Below are positions 1-6,617 of a stretch of DNA of 17,047 bases, in pieces (within the stretch, counting starts at the first letter, position 1; each line of letters begins with the position of its first letter). Both the position numbers and the translations under genes were made by a program. Origin of the DNA: Aquificaceae bacterium UBA2488 (lineage in GTDB: Bacteria; Aquificota; Aquificia; Aquificales; Aquificaceae); assembly GCA_002341805.1 (NCBI GenBank), contig DDOS01000084.1:1-17047 (forward strand). Direction: 5' to 3'. The notes under the pieces were generated by a model. The model was not told where the DNA came from. It searched no databases and saw nothing but the letters and a program-made list of their open reading frames with translations.

Positions 1-300
1 CATTGGCAGAACTTTCTTAAAACTGTAGAAAAACATAGCAAAGATCTATCCTCTTATTATGAGAAGAAAACCAAAAATTATCTTGCCTTTATAGACTACC
101 CTATTGAACTAAGGAAATATCTATATACCACCAATGCTGTAGAAAACATAAACTCTGGTATTAAAGTAATGAGATATGACCTTGGCGGATACTTTCAATC
201 TGTAAGAGCTTTAGAGGTCAATCTATTTCTACAATTTGTCAATCTAAACGATAAATGGATGAGACAAGTATGCCACGATAACAAGTCTGCCACGATCTAA
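1..300 (+). CDS. IS256-family (mutator) transposase, C-terminal fragment cut by the window edge
   Basis: The frame is open from base 1 to a TAA at 298-300 (99 codons). It contains TTNAVENINSGIK at about residues 41-53, the conserved block around the last catalytic Glu of the DDE triad in IS256/mutator transposases, followed by a typical GYF...RAL...NL tail. The true N-terminus lies outside the window, so it cannot be judged whether the whole gene is intact. The last residues (about QVCHDNKSATI) are encoded by two direct copies of an 18-bp motif, apparently inserted into the normal gene end, because the related short element at 6310-6617 lacks them. An IS256-type terminal repeat follows about 110 bp downstream. 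The family call is firm from the motif; activity is unknown. Confidence 0.85.
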   Translation, partial: HWQNFLKTVEKHSKDLSSYYEKKTKNYLAFIDYPIELRKYLYTTNAVENINSGIKVMRYDLGGYFQSVRALEVNLFLQFVNLNDKWMRQVCHDNKSATI

Positions 301-382
301 ACCTATTCCAGCTTTTAGAAAAAATCTTATAAGATAAGGCAGATTGTAAACATGAAATTTGATTGATCGTGGCATACTTGTT
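264..382. repeat. Three copies of an 18-bp motif, two direct and one inverted, in the IS tail
   Basis: The motif AACAAGTATGCCACGATC appears at about 263-280 (imperfect edges), at 280-297 (one mismatch) and inverted at 365-382. The copies at 264-279 and 366-381 are perfect 16-bp inverted repeats; 280-297 pairs with 365-382 over 18 bp with one mismatch and a 67-nt loop. Aligned with the related tail at 6490-6617, these copies are extra: an insertion of roughly 38 bp and another of about 24 bp. In RNA they could form a long-stem hairpin at the end of the transposase message. Their function is unknown. Confidence 0.75.
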
Positions 383-434
383 AAAGTTAGGAGTTATGGT
401 AAAATGATTTACACAATTTTTTGGGTAGTCTCGT

Positions 435-662
435 TGTAAGAACATCAAAAACACTTTGGCAATACGCAAGGACTAGAAAGATGATAATATTTTAAAAATA
501 TGCTATAACACTATTAACATTGTTTGGAGATTCAGCACGTTTGCGTTATCTACAAGAAAAGCCAGAAAGGGAAGAAATCCAAAAACAGGAGAGGAGATAA
601 ATATTCCAGCAAGGACTACAGCGGTTTGGAGACCAGCTAAAGAATTAAAGAGTATAAAGTAA
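435..662 (+). pseudogene. HU/IHF-type DNA-binding protein gene, 5'-truncated and decayed
   Basis: Read in frame from 435, the peptide runs NIKNTLAIRKD, stop (TAG at 474-476), KDDNILK, NTINIV, then from 531 FSTFALSTRKARKGRNPKTG and on to a TAA at 660-662. The STRKARKGRNPKTGEEI block and the IPAR...FRPAKELK-like end are diagnostic of the beta arm and C-terminus of HU/IHF proteins, normally about 90 residues. The start codon is gone, replaced by the IS256 end at 432. There is one in-frame stop, and the expected segment before the Gly-Phe-Gly turn is shortened and altered to WRFSTF. Its stop overlaps the ATG of the next gene (TAATG), so the 3' end may still be translated or transcribed. The identity is secure; loss of function is very likely. 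Confidence 0.8.
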
Positions 663-1600
663 TGAGTGAAATGTCTCATGATAAATACATTAAAAGTATA
701 TTTGGTAGAATAGAAAATGTAAAAACATTCTTAGGTTATTGTTTACCAGATCTAGCAAAACATTTAGATGTATACAGCATAGAATCGCAGCCAACAGAGA
801 AAGTTGTACCTCACTCTGGTGAAAGTATATACCTAGACTTTGCGGTCAATTGCTCTATACAAGGTAAAAATACAAAGGTATATATACTCTTTGAGCATAA
901 ATCCTACCCAGACAAACAAATTATAACCCAAATAGTAAAATACATAATGGCAATATGGTTAGAGGATATAAAGAATAATAGAAGTTTTACCCCTATAGTA
1001 CCTGTGGTTATCTATAACGGCACTACAACCTGGAACATACCCACAGATACAAAAGACATTTATCAAGATATACCAGAGGAGCTAAAAGAATTTATATTCA
1101 GACTGAAATACATTTTGTTTGACCTAAATACATTAGAAGATGAAAAGATAAAAAACATATTCCTTGTAAATCAATATCTTGGAATAGGATTTTTAGCCTT
1201 AAAAAGAATACTAAGAGGAGATAAAAAAGAAGAGAATCTCTTAGAACTAATGAGAGCAATATCTAATTTAATAAACCTTAACTGGACTGATATATTACAA
1301 TTGCCACCTGATATGGCAATATTTTTAAAAGAGACTATATTATATATACAGTATGAGTATAAAGCGCCACCAGAGAAATTTAAGGAGTTATTAAAGAAGG
1401 AGCCTAATATGCAAAGTGTAGTTGATTTATTTATTGAAGAAGGCATGGAAAAAGGAGAGTTAAAGGCGAAAAAAGAAGCTGTAATAAAGCTATATACTAA
1501 GAAAGGTTTTAGTCCATCTGAGATCGCTGAGACTCTAGATTTACCAATAGAGTTTGTGGAAGAAGCTTTGAAAGAAAAGGGGCTTTTAAAAAGACAATAA
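662..1600 (+). CDS. Rpn-family recombination-promoting nuclease / transposase_31 (PD-(D/E)XK)
   Basis: This 312-residue protein matches the Rpn/transposase_31 pattern: an N-terminal MSHDKYIKSIFG..., the core YLDFAV (Asp59) and ILFEHKSYPD (Glu78-His-Lys80), then PIVPVVIYNG. Asp59 and Glu78-X-Lys80 form an apparently intact PD-(D/E)XK active site. In this family such proteins are Mg-dependent DNA endonucleases that promote RecA-independent recombination. Residues about 271-305 resemble a sigma-70 region-4-like helix-turn-helix (GFSPSEIAETLDLPIEFVEEAL), which may bind DNA; this tail is common in thermophile members. The ATG at 662 overlaps the stop of the HU pseudogene; an in-frame ATG at 674 is an alternative start that would begin MSHDK. 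No strong ribosome site is visible. The gene lies in an IS-scarred zone, in keeping with a mobile origin. Confidence 0.85.
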   Translation: MSEMSHDKYIKSIFGRIENVKTFLGYCLPDLAKHLDVYSIESQPTEKVVPHSGESIYLDFAVNCSIQGKNTKVYILFEHKSYPDKQIITQIVKYIMAIWLEDIKNNRSFTPIVPVVIYNGTTTWNIPTDTKDIYQDIPEELKEFIFRLKYILFDLNTLEDEKIKNIFLVNQYLGIGFLALKRILRGDKKEENLLELMRAISNLINLNWTDILQLPPDMAIFLKETILYIQYEYKAPPEKFKELLKKEPNMQSVVDLFIEEGMEKGELKAKKEAVIKLYTKKGFSPSEIAETLDLPIEFVEEALKEKGLLKRQ

Positions 1601-1622
1601 AAACTCATGTAATTTTGTATAG

Positions 1623-1644
1623 TGGAGCTGGGCAAGAAGCTCCA
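1623..1644 (+). terminator. Short hairpin after the Rpn gene, possible terminator
   Basis: TGGAGCT (1623-1629) and AGCTCCA (1638-1644) form a 7-bp stem with an 8-nt loop, 23 bp after the Rpn stop. No T-run follows on either strand, so classical intrinsic termination is doubtful. Confidence 0.3.
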
Positions 1645-1768
1645 AAATGTATAATTTCTATTATAATAACATTTTATTTATAGTGTTTTTTGAAAATTTT
1701 CTACATAAAAATGTGTGTGAGCAATGATATTATAGATATATATTAGCAAATTTTGGGCTAAAAAAATT

Positions 1769-1774
1769 AGGAGG
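1769..1774 (+). promoter_or_regulatory. Strong ribosome binding site of the secreted-protein operon
   Basis: AGGAGG lies 5 nt before the ATG at 1780. It fixes the lipoprotein start and contrasts with several genes in this window that have no leader at all. AGGAGG recurs before the second gene at 3370-3375. A promoter must lie in the AT-rich 1650-1760 stretch, but no clear -35/-10 pair could be chosen. Confidence 0.8.
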
Positions 1775-1779
1775 TCCTT

Positions 1780-3369
1780 ATGAAGAAACTTTCACTTGCT
1801 TCACTTCTAACTGGCCTAGTTGTAGGCTCCACGTTGATGGTTTCCTGTGGTGGCGGTGGCGGAGGCGGTGGTAGTTCACCATCTTCTGGGTCATCTGGTA
1901 GCAGTTCTCCTACCACACCCACAGGCACAGGCTACTTTGTAGATGCCCCAGTTCAAGGCTTATACTATACCACTTCAAGTGGTATAAGCGGTTATACTGG
2001 CTCTAATGGAAGCTTTAGCTATGATGTAGGAGATAGCGTAACCTTTGACGCTGGTTCTACAACTCTTGGCTCTGTAACAATTAGTGTTCCAAGCACTACA
2101 ATAACACCTGTAAGCTTGTTTAACGATAGCGTATCTTCGCTATCTCAGTGTGTAGCTAACAATCTACAAGGCTGTAATCCAAACGATTACCAGGCATTAC
2201 TGACTATGCAGATAATACAGACATACGGCAACTGCTACAGTGTATCAAGTACATTATGTAGCATAACAAATGCTTTTATACCTGTTAGTAGTGTAAGCAG
2301 TATGACAAGCTATTCTGCTTACAACACTTTAATGACAAATATGCCGAATCTGATATCTGCAAATGTGGCTTTGGATAACTTTTTAGGTATCAGCCAAACA
2401 GGAGTGAGTTTTACTGCGTATGTGTATTCAATTAACAATGGCGACAATTCTCTAATAACAGTCTATATAAATGGACAACCTGTGACATTAGGAGTAGATA
2501 CTGGAGCAAGTGGTGTTATAGTGAATCAGAGTGCATTAGGTAATGCAATACCACAAAGCGCTGTAAACACAAGTCAAACATGGTCTGTTACGTATGGTGG
2601 TGGGACTACTGCTTATGGATATATGGCATCAGTGACAGTGTGTATGAATCCCAATATACCACAATCATGTGTAATTATGCCCATTGGCATATCAACTAGT
2701 GGTAATTCATTCCCATCTTCAGGTCAAGTCCAAGGAGACTTTGGTCTTGATAATAGTTTAAATACCCAAGCTCTTGGTTATAGCTACAACTACTACTTAA
2801 TGAAGCAAAATCTTTATTATAATGGGTTTGAATTAGGCTGGTATTCACTACTTGATGGATATTGGGAACCATCAGCAAGTAATCCCATAGGATATATTGT
2901 GTTTGGTAATACTAATAGCTTTAACCCAAGTCATACAATATCGTATTCTGGTAGTTTCCCAGAGGTTTCCACTACCTTTGGTTCTTACATAAATTATAGC
3001 TTTTTTGATACTGGTTCTACATTTTCCTATCTTTCTACTTCAGTTCTTTCCACAGAGATACCTAATTTCTCAAGCTCTGCAGATGAAGGTAACTGTAATA
3101 CAAGTAATTGGCTACAAGGCGGGTACCTACTTTCTTACTCAATAGGTAATTTCGCTTACTCATTTACTACAGAACCATCTTCTTCTAGTGTATGTTATTC
3201 AGCTAATTTAATTAAAGATGTAGTTTTTGATGTTGGTAAAGGTGTTTATGGACAAGAAGATTTCGGTCTCTCCGAAATGCTAAACCACACTTTTGTCTGG
3301 TATTTAGATACCAACCCAAGAGACTATACTTATGGTCTTGTTTATCAGCTTGGTATAAGCAACTATTAA
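1780..3369 (+). CDS. Exported lipoprotein with pepsin-like/DUF3443-like aspartic protease domain
   Basis: 529 residues. The signal peptide is followed by a lipobox-like LMVSC (Cys23), eight consecutive glycines and a Ser/Thr/Pro-rich linker (about 32-48), the usual layout of a lipid-anchored surface protein. Residues about 51-115 (YFVDAPVQGLYYTTSSG...GSFSYDVGDSVTF...TPVSLF) match a small beta domain common in bacterial lipoproteins. The C-terminal part has two aspartic-protease motifs: VDTGAS at Asp240, after a VYINGQPVTLG strand, and FDTGST at Asp410, about 170 residues later, the spacing expected for a two-lobed pepsin-type fold. Protease activity is inferred, not shown. DUF3443 proteins share such DTG motifs, so a non-proteolytic relative is possible. 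First gene of a tandem set with 3380 and 3768; the next gene begins 10 bp downstream. The mature part is poor in Lys and Arg and rich in Ser, Tyr and Asn, suiting an extracellular acid environment. Confidence 0.75.
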   Translation: MKKLSLASLLTGLVVGSTLMVSCGGGGGGGGSSPSSGSSGSSSPTTPTGTGYFVDAPVQGLYYTTSSGISGYTGSNGSFSYDVGDSVTFDAGSTTLGSVTISVPSTTITPVSLFNDSVSSLSQCVANNLQGCNPNDYQALLTMQIIQTYGNCYSVSSTLCSITNAFIPVSSVSSMTSYSAYNTLMTNMPNLISANVALDNFLGISQTGVSFTAYVYSINNGDNSLITVYINGQPVTLGVDTGASGVIVNQSALGNAIPQSAVNTSQTWSVTYGGGTTAYGYMASVTVCMNPNIPQSCVIMPIGISTSGNSFPSSGQVQGDFGLDNSLNTQALGYSYNYYLMKQNLYYNGFELGWYSLLDGYWEPSASNPIGYIVFGNTNSFNPSHTISYSGSFPEVSTTFGSYINYSFFDTGSTFSYLSTSVLSTEIPNFSSSADEGNCNTSNWLQGGYLLSYSIGNFAYSFTTEPSSSSVCYSANLIKDVVFDVGKGVYGQEDFGLSEMLNHTFVWYLDTNPRDYTYGLVYQLGISNY

Positions 3370-3379
3370 GGAGGCATAT

Positions 3380-3754
3380 ATGAAGAAACTTTTATTTTTC
3401 GTTCCAACCTTGGCTATGGCGTTAAACATTTATGTAGGACAACCTTTTAGCGAATATTCTGTAGCTAAACAGAAATACGTTAACGGACAAAACATTAAAG
3501 TGGTTACAGGACAGCACTTTACTTACTACATTAAAACCGAGAATGGAACAGTCCAAGAAGTAACCGCTCTATCTCCACGCATGCTTGCTCCTGTTAGCAA
3601 CTTTATACAAGATTCATCTTCATGCTCTAAGAAACTTCTTTTCAGAGACCCATTAAGAATGGCAAGGTATGAGTATGACTGCCCAAGTGGTAAATATATC
3701 TATCAAACCTTTGGAGTGCCAGGACACTTGGAAACGACTGTGTGGATGAAGTAA
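3380..3754 (+). CDS. Small secreted protein, unknown function
   Basis: 124 residues, with AGGAGG at 3370-3375 and the start 10 bp after the lipoprotein stop. The N-terminus (MKKLLFFVPTLAMA, then LNIYVG) is a short, clear signal peptide. The mature part of about 110 residues has two cysteines (SSSCSKK and YDCPSG) about 18 residues apart, which could form a disulfide, and looks mostly beta. I do not recognise the family. Tight linkage to the aspartic-protease-like lipoprotein and to the next exported protein suggests one transcript and a joint extracytoplasmic role, for example as partner, substrate or inhibitor; that is inference only. Confidence 0.7.
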   Translation: MKKLLFFVPTLAMALNIYVGQPFSEYSVAKQKYVNGQNIKVVTGQHFTYYIKTENGTVQEVTALSPRMLAPVSNFIQDSSSCSKKLLFRDPLRMARYEYDCPSGKYIYQTFGVPGHLETTVWMK

Positions 3755-3767
3755 GGATAACTATATT

Positions 3768-4469
3768 ATGCAAAGATTTCTGATTGGTTTAACTTTTGCT
3801 ATGATAAGTTCTTTAGTTTATGCTGGTGGTGTATGCAATAAGAGCATAGATGTGAAATTACTACCTAACGGTATCCAAAAAGCAGAGTTATATGGGATTA
3901 CCAAAACACACACATCGAGAAGTTTAGGAACATACAACTCTTATAGATGTTACTTAAAAATTACCAATAATAACAAACCTATACTAACCCAAATGGTAGG
4001 TTATACAAATAGCCTTGATAATTTCCCTATGAGTGCCAATATAAAGCTGATGAAAATGAATGGTGTAGATGTACTATATGTTCGTTTTTCAAGAGGTGTA
4101 AATAATAGTAGTAAAGCAAAAGAAGATATTTACTACTTGTATACCTACAGGAAAAACAAGTTAAGACCAATGTTTTCTTTTCTTTTAAATAGTACTGCTA
4201 CTGGTTGTGGAGATAGACAAAAACAAACTGCTAACTTTCTACCAGATGGCAAAATAGTTATAAAGGACACTTATATACGCCACATTGCGGGACACTGCTT
4301 TAGAAGGAGATGGGGGACAGAGAAAGTGCATACCTACATATTCAAAGTAGTAACCAAGTATAATGTTGTTATGCCAGTGGATTTGCAATCTGTAAGATGG
4401 GCCTGGAAACAGGAACAACATAAAGCTCCTTATTTTCATATGAGTGGTGTGGAAATACGCAGATGGTAG
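3768..4469 (+). CDS. Secreted four-cysteine protein, unknown function
   Basis: 233 residues. The signal peptide MQRFLIGLTFAMISSLVYA probably ends near residue 19. The mature protein has Cys23, Cys61, Cys147 and Cys177, a set that could make two disulfides, with basic, beta-rich sequence and a Trp/Arg-rich end (VRWAWKQEQ, EIRRW). AGGA about 10 nt upstream serves as ribosome site; the gene begins 13 bp after the previous stop, so it is the third member of the exported-protein operon. I do not recognise a family. It ends 45 bp from the convergent cyclase gene, and no terminator hairpin is evident in that gap. Confidence 0.7.
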   Translation: MQRFLIGLTFAMISSLVYAGGVCNKSIDVKLLPNGIQKAELYGITKTHTSRSLGTYNSYRCYLKITNNNKPILTQMVGYTNSLDNFPMSANIKLMKMNGVDVLYVRFSRGVNNSSKAKEDIYYLYTYRKNKLRPMFSFLLNSTATGCGDRQKQTANFLPDGKIVIKDTYIRHIAGHCFRRRWGTEKVHTYIFKVVTKYNVVMPVDLQSVRWAWKQEQHKAPYFHMSGVEIRRW

Positions 4470-4514
4470 AAGCATATGGGATATATTTACATGTATCACT
4501 ATTGACGCCAATCT

Positions 4515-5282
4515 TCAATACTCTTCATCCTGCCACATGTCTTTTTGATACCTCACTACTCTGTTTCTCCCGCCCTCTTTCGCTTTGTAGAGGGCTACAT
4601 CTGCAAACTTAACTGCTTGCCAAAACTTGTCAGTGTCTGTCGGTATTTCCACAACGCCTATACTTATGGTTCTCTTTATAACAGAACCATTTGGTAGTGA
4701 TATAACTTTGGATTCTATACTCTTCCTTATTTTCTCTGCAACATTCACAGCGTTATTTTTGACATCTGTTAAAAGCACCATAAACTCTTCTCCGCCAAAT
4801 CTTATAGGAATATCGGATTCTCTAATAGATTCCCTAATAGCTTGAGATACGCTTCTAAGAACTAAATCTCCTACGTCATGTCCATATCTATCGTTTATTT
4901 CTTTAAAGTAATCTATATCAAGCATGAGAAGTCCTATCGTAGCTCCTCTTCTCTTAGCATTTTTAAGAATAGGTTCTATGGCTTCTTCTATGTATCTTCT
5001 GTTATAGAACCCTGTAAGCTGGTCTCTTATAGCTTGTTCTTTTATTTTCTGCATAAGAATTTTTGATTCCATAACAGATGCTGCTTCACGCAAATAGCCT
5101 TTCACATAAGGAATAATCATCTTTATGAAGTCTTCCATATATTTTTCATATACTATTTGCAACATGTTATGCACTTGTCCGTTTAGGTAAATAGGTATGC
5201 AGTAATATTCTAAAGCATTGTCGTCTTTAATGTAGATATCTTGAGGTTTTGTAAAACAACTGCATATATTTGGGAAATGGGA
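4515..5282 (-). pseudogene. GAF-GGDEF diguanylate cyclase, 5'-truncated at an IS256-like end
   Basis: The GGDEF domain is intact: DQLTGFYNRRYIEE, DIDYFKEINDRYGHDVGD, the active-site GGEEF (127-131 counted from the GTG at 5174), an inhibitory I-site RESD five residues before it, and a final ALYKAKEGGRNRV. The full frame stays open upstream of that GTG to 5282 and encodes ICSCF, then ALEYYCIPIYLNGQVHNMLQ, which reads as the end of a GAF domain; the rest of the GAF domain is missing. In-frame coding stops at a TAG (5285-5283), exactly where an IS256-like terminal repeat begins (5279). From GTG 5174 it could still make a 219-residue cyclase synthesising c-di-GMP without its sensor, so this may be a truncated but live enzyme rather than a dead gene. 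Confidence 0.75.
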
Positions 5283-5304
5283 CTATTTCATCTATTGTGT
5301 AAAT
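5279..5304 (+). repeat. Solitary IS256-like terminal repeat
   Basis: Aligned without gaps to the right end of the IS at 408-432 (reverse complement), 18 of 26 positions agree: GGGACTA at the tip, then a diverged middle, then a perfect ATTGTGTAAAT. It sits at the exact break of the GAF-GGDEF gene. No partner end was found to its right before 5795, so the element is either eroded or rearranged. Confidence 0.55.
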
Positions 5305-5705
5305 TATAAACCTAATTTCCGATTTAACATTTCATTTTATTCCTAACACCTTCTTGAAAGCTAAAACAAGGACAAAAAAGCTCACTTTAGCTAAAATCCT
5401 CCAATAGATAAAGCTCTCATATTTTTACAGTCCATCCAGTAGAAAGAGTCTTAAGAGATATGAGAATTGCGGCTGGGACAAGGCGAAACAGGAATATGAA
5501 GCTAATTGTTAAGCCAAAAGCCTTATCCATATTAAGAAAACCCAATAACCATTGATAATAAAGGAAGTTTGTCTATCCAAAACTACAAATAAAAAACCAT
5601 TTTTTAAAACATATTATTTTTCAGTTTTTAAAAAAGTTTAAAAGTGCGATTTCAAAAAAAGTGAAAAATTTGGCTATACTTATAGAAGGGATTTTTACTT
5701 TTATT
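5305..5705. other. Gene-free stretch, possibly containing a decayed transposase tail
   Basis: No convincing gene is present. One short open stretch on the plus strand, 5412-5555, ends in TGA and reads VHPVERVLRDMRIAAGT, then KLIVKPKALSILRKPNNH. This faintly recalls the C-terminal tails of IS200/IS605 TnpB-type proteins, but no zinc-finger or catalytic motif remains, so it is only a possible relic. 5580-5700 is A/T-rich without clear structure. Confidence 0.3.
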
Positions 5706-5751
5706 TTGGTACCATTTTGGTACCAAAATGGTACCAATTTGGTACCACTTT
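5706..5751. repeat. Four GGTACC palindromes at exact 11-bp spacing
   Basis: GGTACC occurs at 5708, 5719, 5730 and 5741, with consensus unit GGTACCAWWTT. Bases 5706-5737 form a perfect 32-bp palindrome centred on the second site. Eleven base pairs is about one helical turn, so all sites face the same side of DNA, as in an operator for a cooperatively bound dimer. The array lies 45 bp beyond the 3' end of the ImmA-like gene. A replication or regulatory iteron, or a large RNA hairpin, are all possible. Confidence 0.9.
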
Positions 5752-5795
5752 TTAGGTCATTTTAAGCTTTTTAATAAGTAAGCGAATAAATTTTG

Positions 5796-6323
5796 TTATT
5801 TTGTGAGGTCAATTTTTTGATAGCTTATAAATTTTTTTTCTATTTGCTTATATTGTGCTTCTGACAATAAAAATGACTTGCGAATAAGCCTGAGTGCATA
5901 AGTAATAGTTATTTCGTTTTCCCCTAACTCGAGATTAGATATACTGTTTCGTAAAGACGATAAGAACCTTTCGCTATAATAATAGTGGTTGGTAAACTTT
6001 ATACTTTTTATCCCTTTCGCATACTCTTGTAGCTCTATATTACAGGATGCTAATAATGTAGTTTCGCTATTTATAAGTCGCTCATAGGCCAATAATAATA
6101 TACACACTCTATCTTTTGCATTAGCATTGATAAACATAAACGGGGCAACCTCATCAGCAATGGTAAATGCCTTACATTCATCTGGGCTAATTTTATCTGC
6201 CATAAATACGCATATGCCTATAGTTTCAAACCCTCTTATGAGCTGAGTAAATGTTTTACATCCTTTTGTTATCTTCTCTATTGGTTCGTATTCCACTTCG
6301 CCAATAGCTGGGACTTTCCTCAA
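5796..6323 (-). pseudogene. ImmA/IrrE-like (COG2856) protein, N-terminally truncated, zinc motif lost
   Basis: The 175-residue frame opens at TTG 6323, directly after a stop, and its first codons lie inside the left repeat of the IS256-like element, so the native start has been lost. The segment IGICVFMADKISPDECKAFTIADEVAPFMFINANAKDRVCILLLAYERL follows the ImmA/IrrE metallopeptidase pattern (FxI.D...PFIxIN...R.xFxLxHELxH), but the zinc motif HExxH is replaced by AYERL (residues 79-83). The remaining tail (SERFLSSL..., TYALRLI) also fits this family. Active members cleave repressors of mobile elements or act as antitoxin-linked proteases; this one cannot bind zinc in the usual way. It may be dead, or a remnant of a toxin-antitoxin or phage immunity locus. 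The family call is moderate because similarity is partial. Confidence 0.55.
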
Positions 6324-6617
6324 AATTGTGTAAGCTTATATTATTACAACAAAAGAGGTAAAATATGGCTAGAAGAAAGGAGACTGAGTTAGAAAAGAGA
6401 GCAATGGATTTTACAAGAGAGATCTTGAAAACAAGAGAAGATGGTAAATCCATTGGGCTAGCAAAGTTAGAAGAGGTAATAAACACGTTTGTAGATAAAT
6501 AAAGACTCCTATTCCAGCTTTTAGAGAGAATCTCCATAGATTACAGCAGATTGTAAACATGAAATTTGAGTTAGAAGTTATGTTAAAATGATATACACAA
6601 ATTTTTGGGATAGTCTC
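6310..6617 (+). mobile_element. 308-bp internally deleted IS256-like element (MITE-like)
   Basis: The left end, from GGGACT at 6310 to about 6335 (…CAAAATTGTGTAAG), and the right end, 6592-6617 (…TTTTTGGGATAGTCTC), are matching imperfect inverted repeats. From 6508 the interior matches the tail of the IS at 302-432 minus its 18-bp motif insertions. Inside is a 45-codon frame resembling a transposase start fused to its end. No target duplication is visible: flanks 6302-6309 and 6618-6625 differ, so it may mark a rearrangement rather than a simple insertion. Both flanking genes are cut at their 5' ends here. Confidence 0.65.
6365..6502 (+). pseudogene. 45-codon remnant of an IS256-family transposase
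   Basis: The sequence MARRKETELEKRAMDFTREI followed by LKTREDGKSIGLAKL and EEVINTFVDK has a good ribosome site (AGAGG about 8 nt upstream). The first 25 or so residues resemble an IS256 transposase N-terminus, and the end lies where the longer copy's transposase ends (NLNDKW there, TFVDK here). Nearly all of the catalytic region is deleted, so it cannot be a transposase. It could act as a small DNA-binding or repressor peptide, but nothing shows that. Confidence 0.5.

Larger units (their letters stand above)
1..432 (+). mobile_element. Right part of an IS256-family insertion sequence, ending in its terminal inverted repeat
   Basis: The right end is the 25-nt stretch 408-432. Read on the minus strand it begins GAGACTACCC and ends ATTGTGTAAA, the usual form of IS256-family ends. 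The same end, with a few changes, recurs at 6592-6617, and the sequence just inside it (from CCTATTCCAGCTTTTAGA at 302) recurs from 6508. The left end is outside the window, so no target duplication can be checked. Immediately beyond 432 comes sequence recognisable as a damaged HU gene. Confidence 0.8.

Noticed and set aside
1171-1635. Antisense 154-codon open frame over the Rpn gene
   Set aside because: Composition and lack of any motif mark it as a shadow of the plus-strand gene; the same holds for other antisense frames over nusA, murA, rlmD and sat-cysC.
5706-5751. GGTACC repeats as a CRISPR array
   Set aside because: Units are only 11 bp with 5-bp A/T gaps; there are no spacers of normal length and no cas genes.
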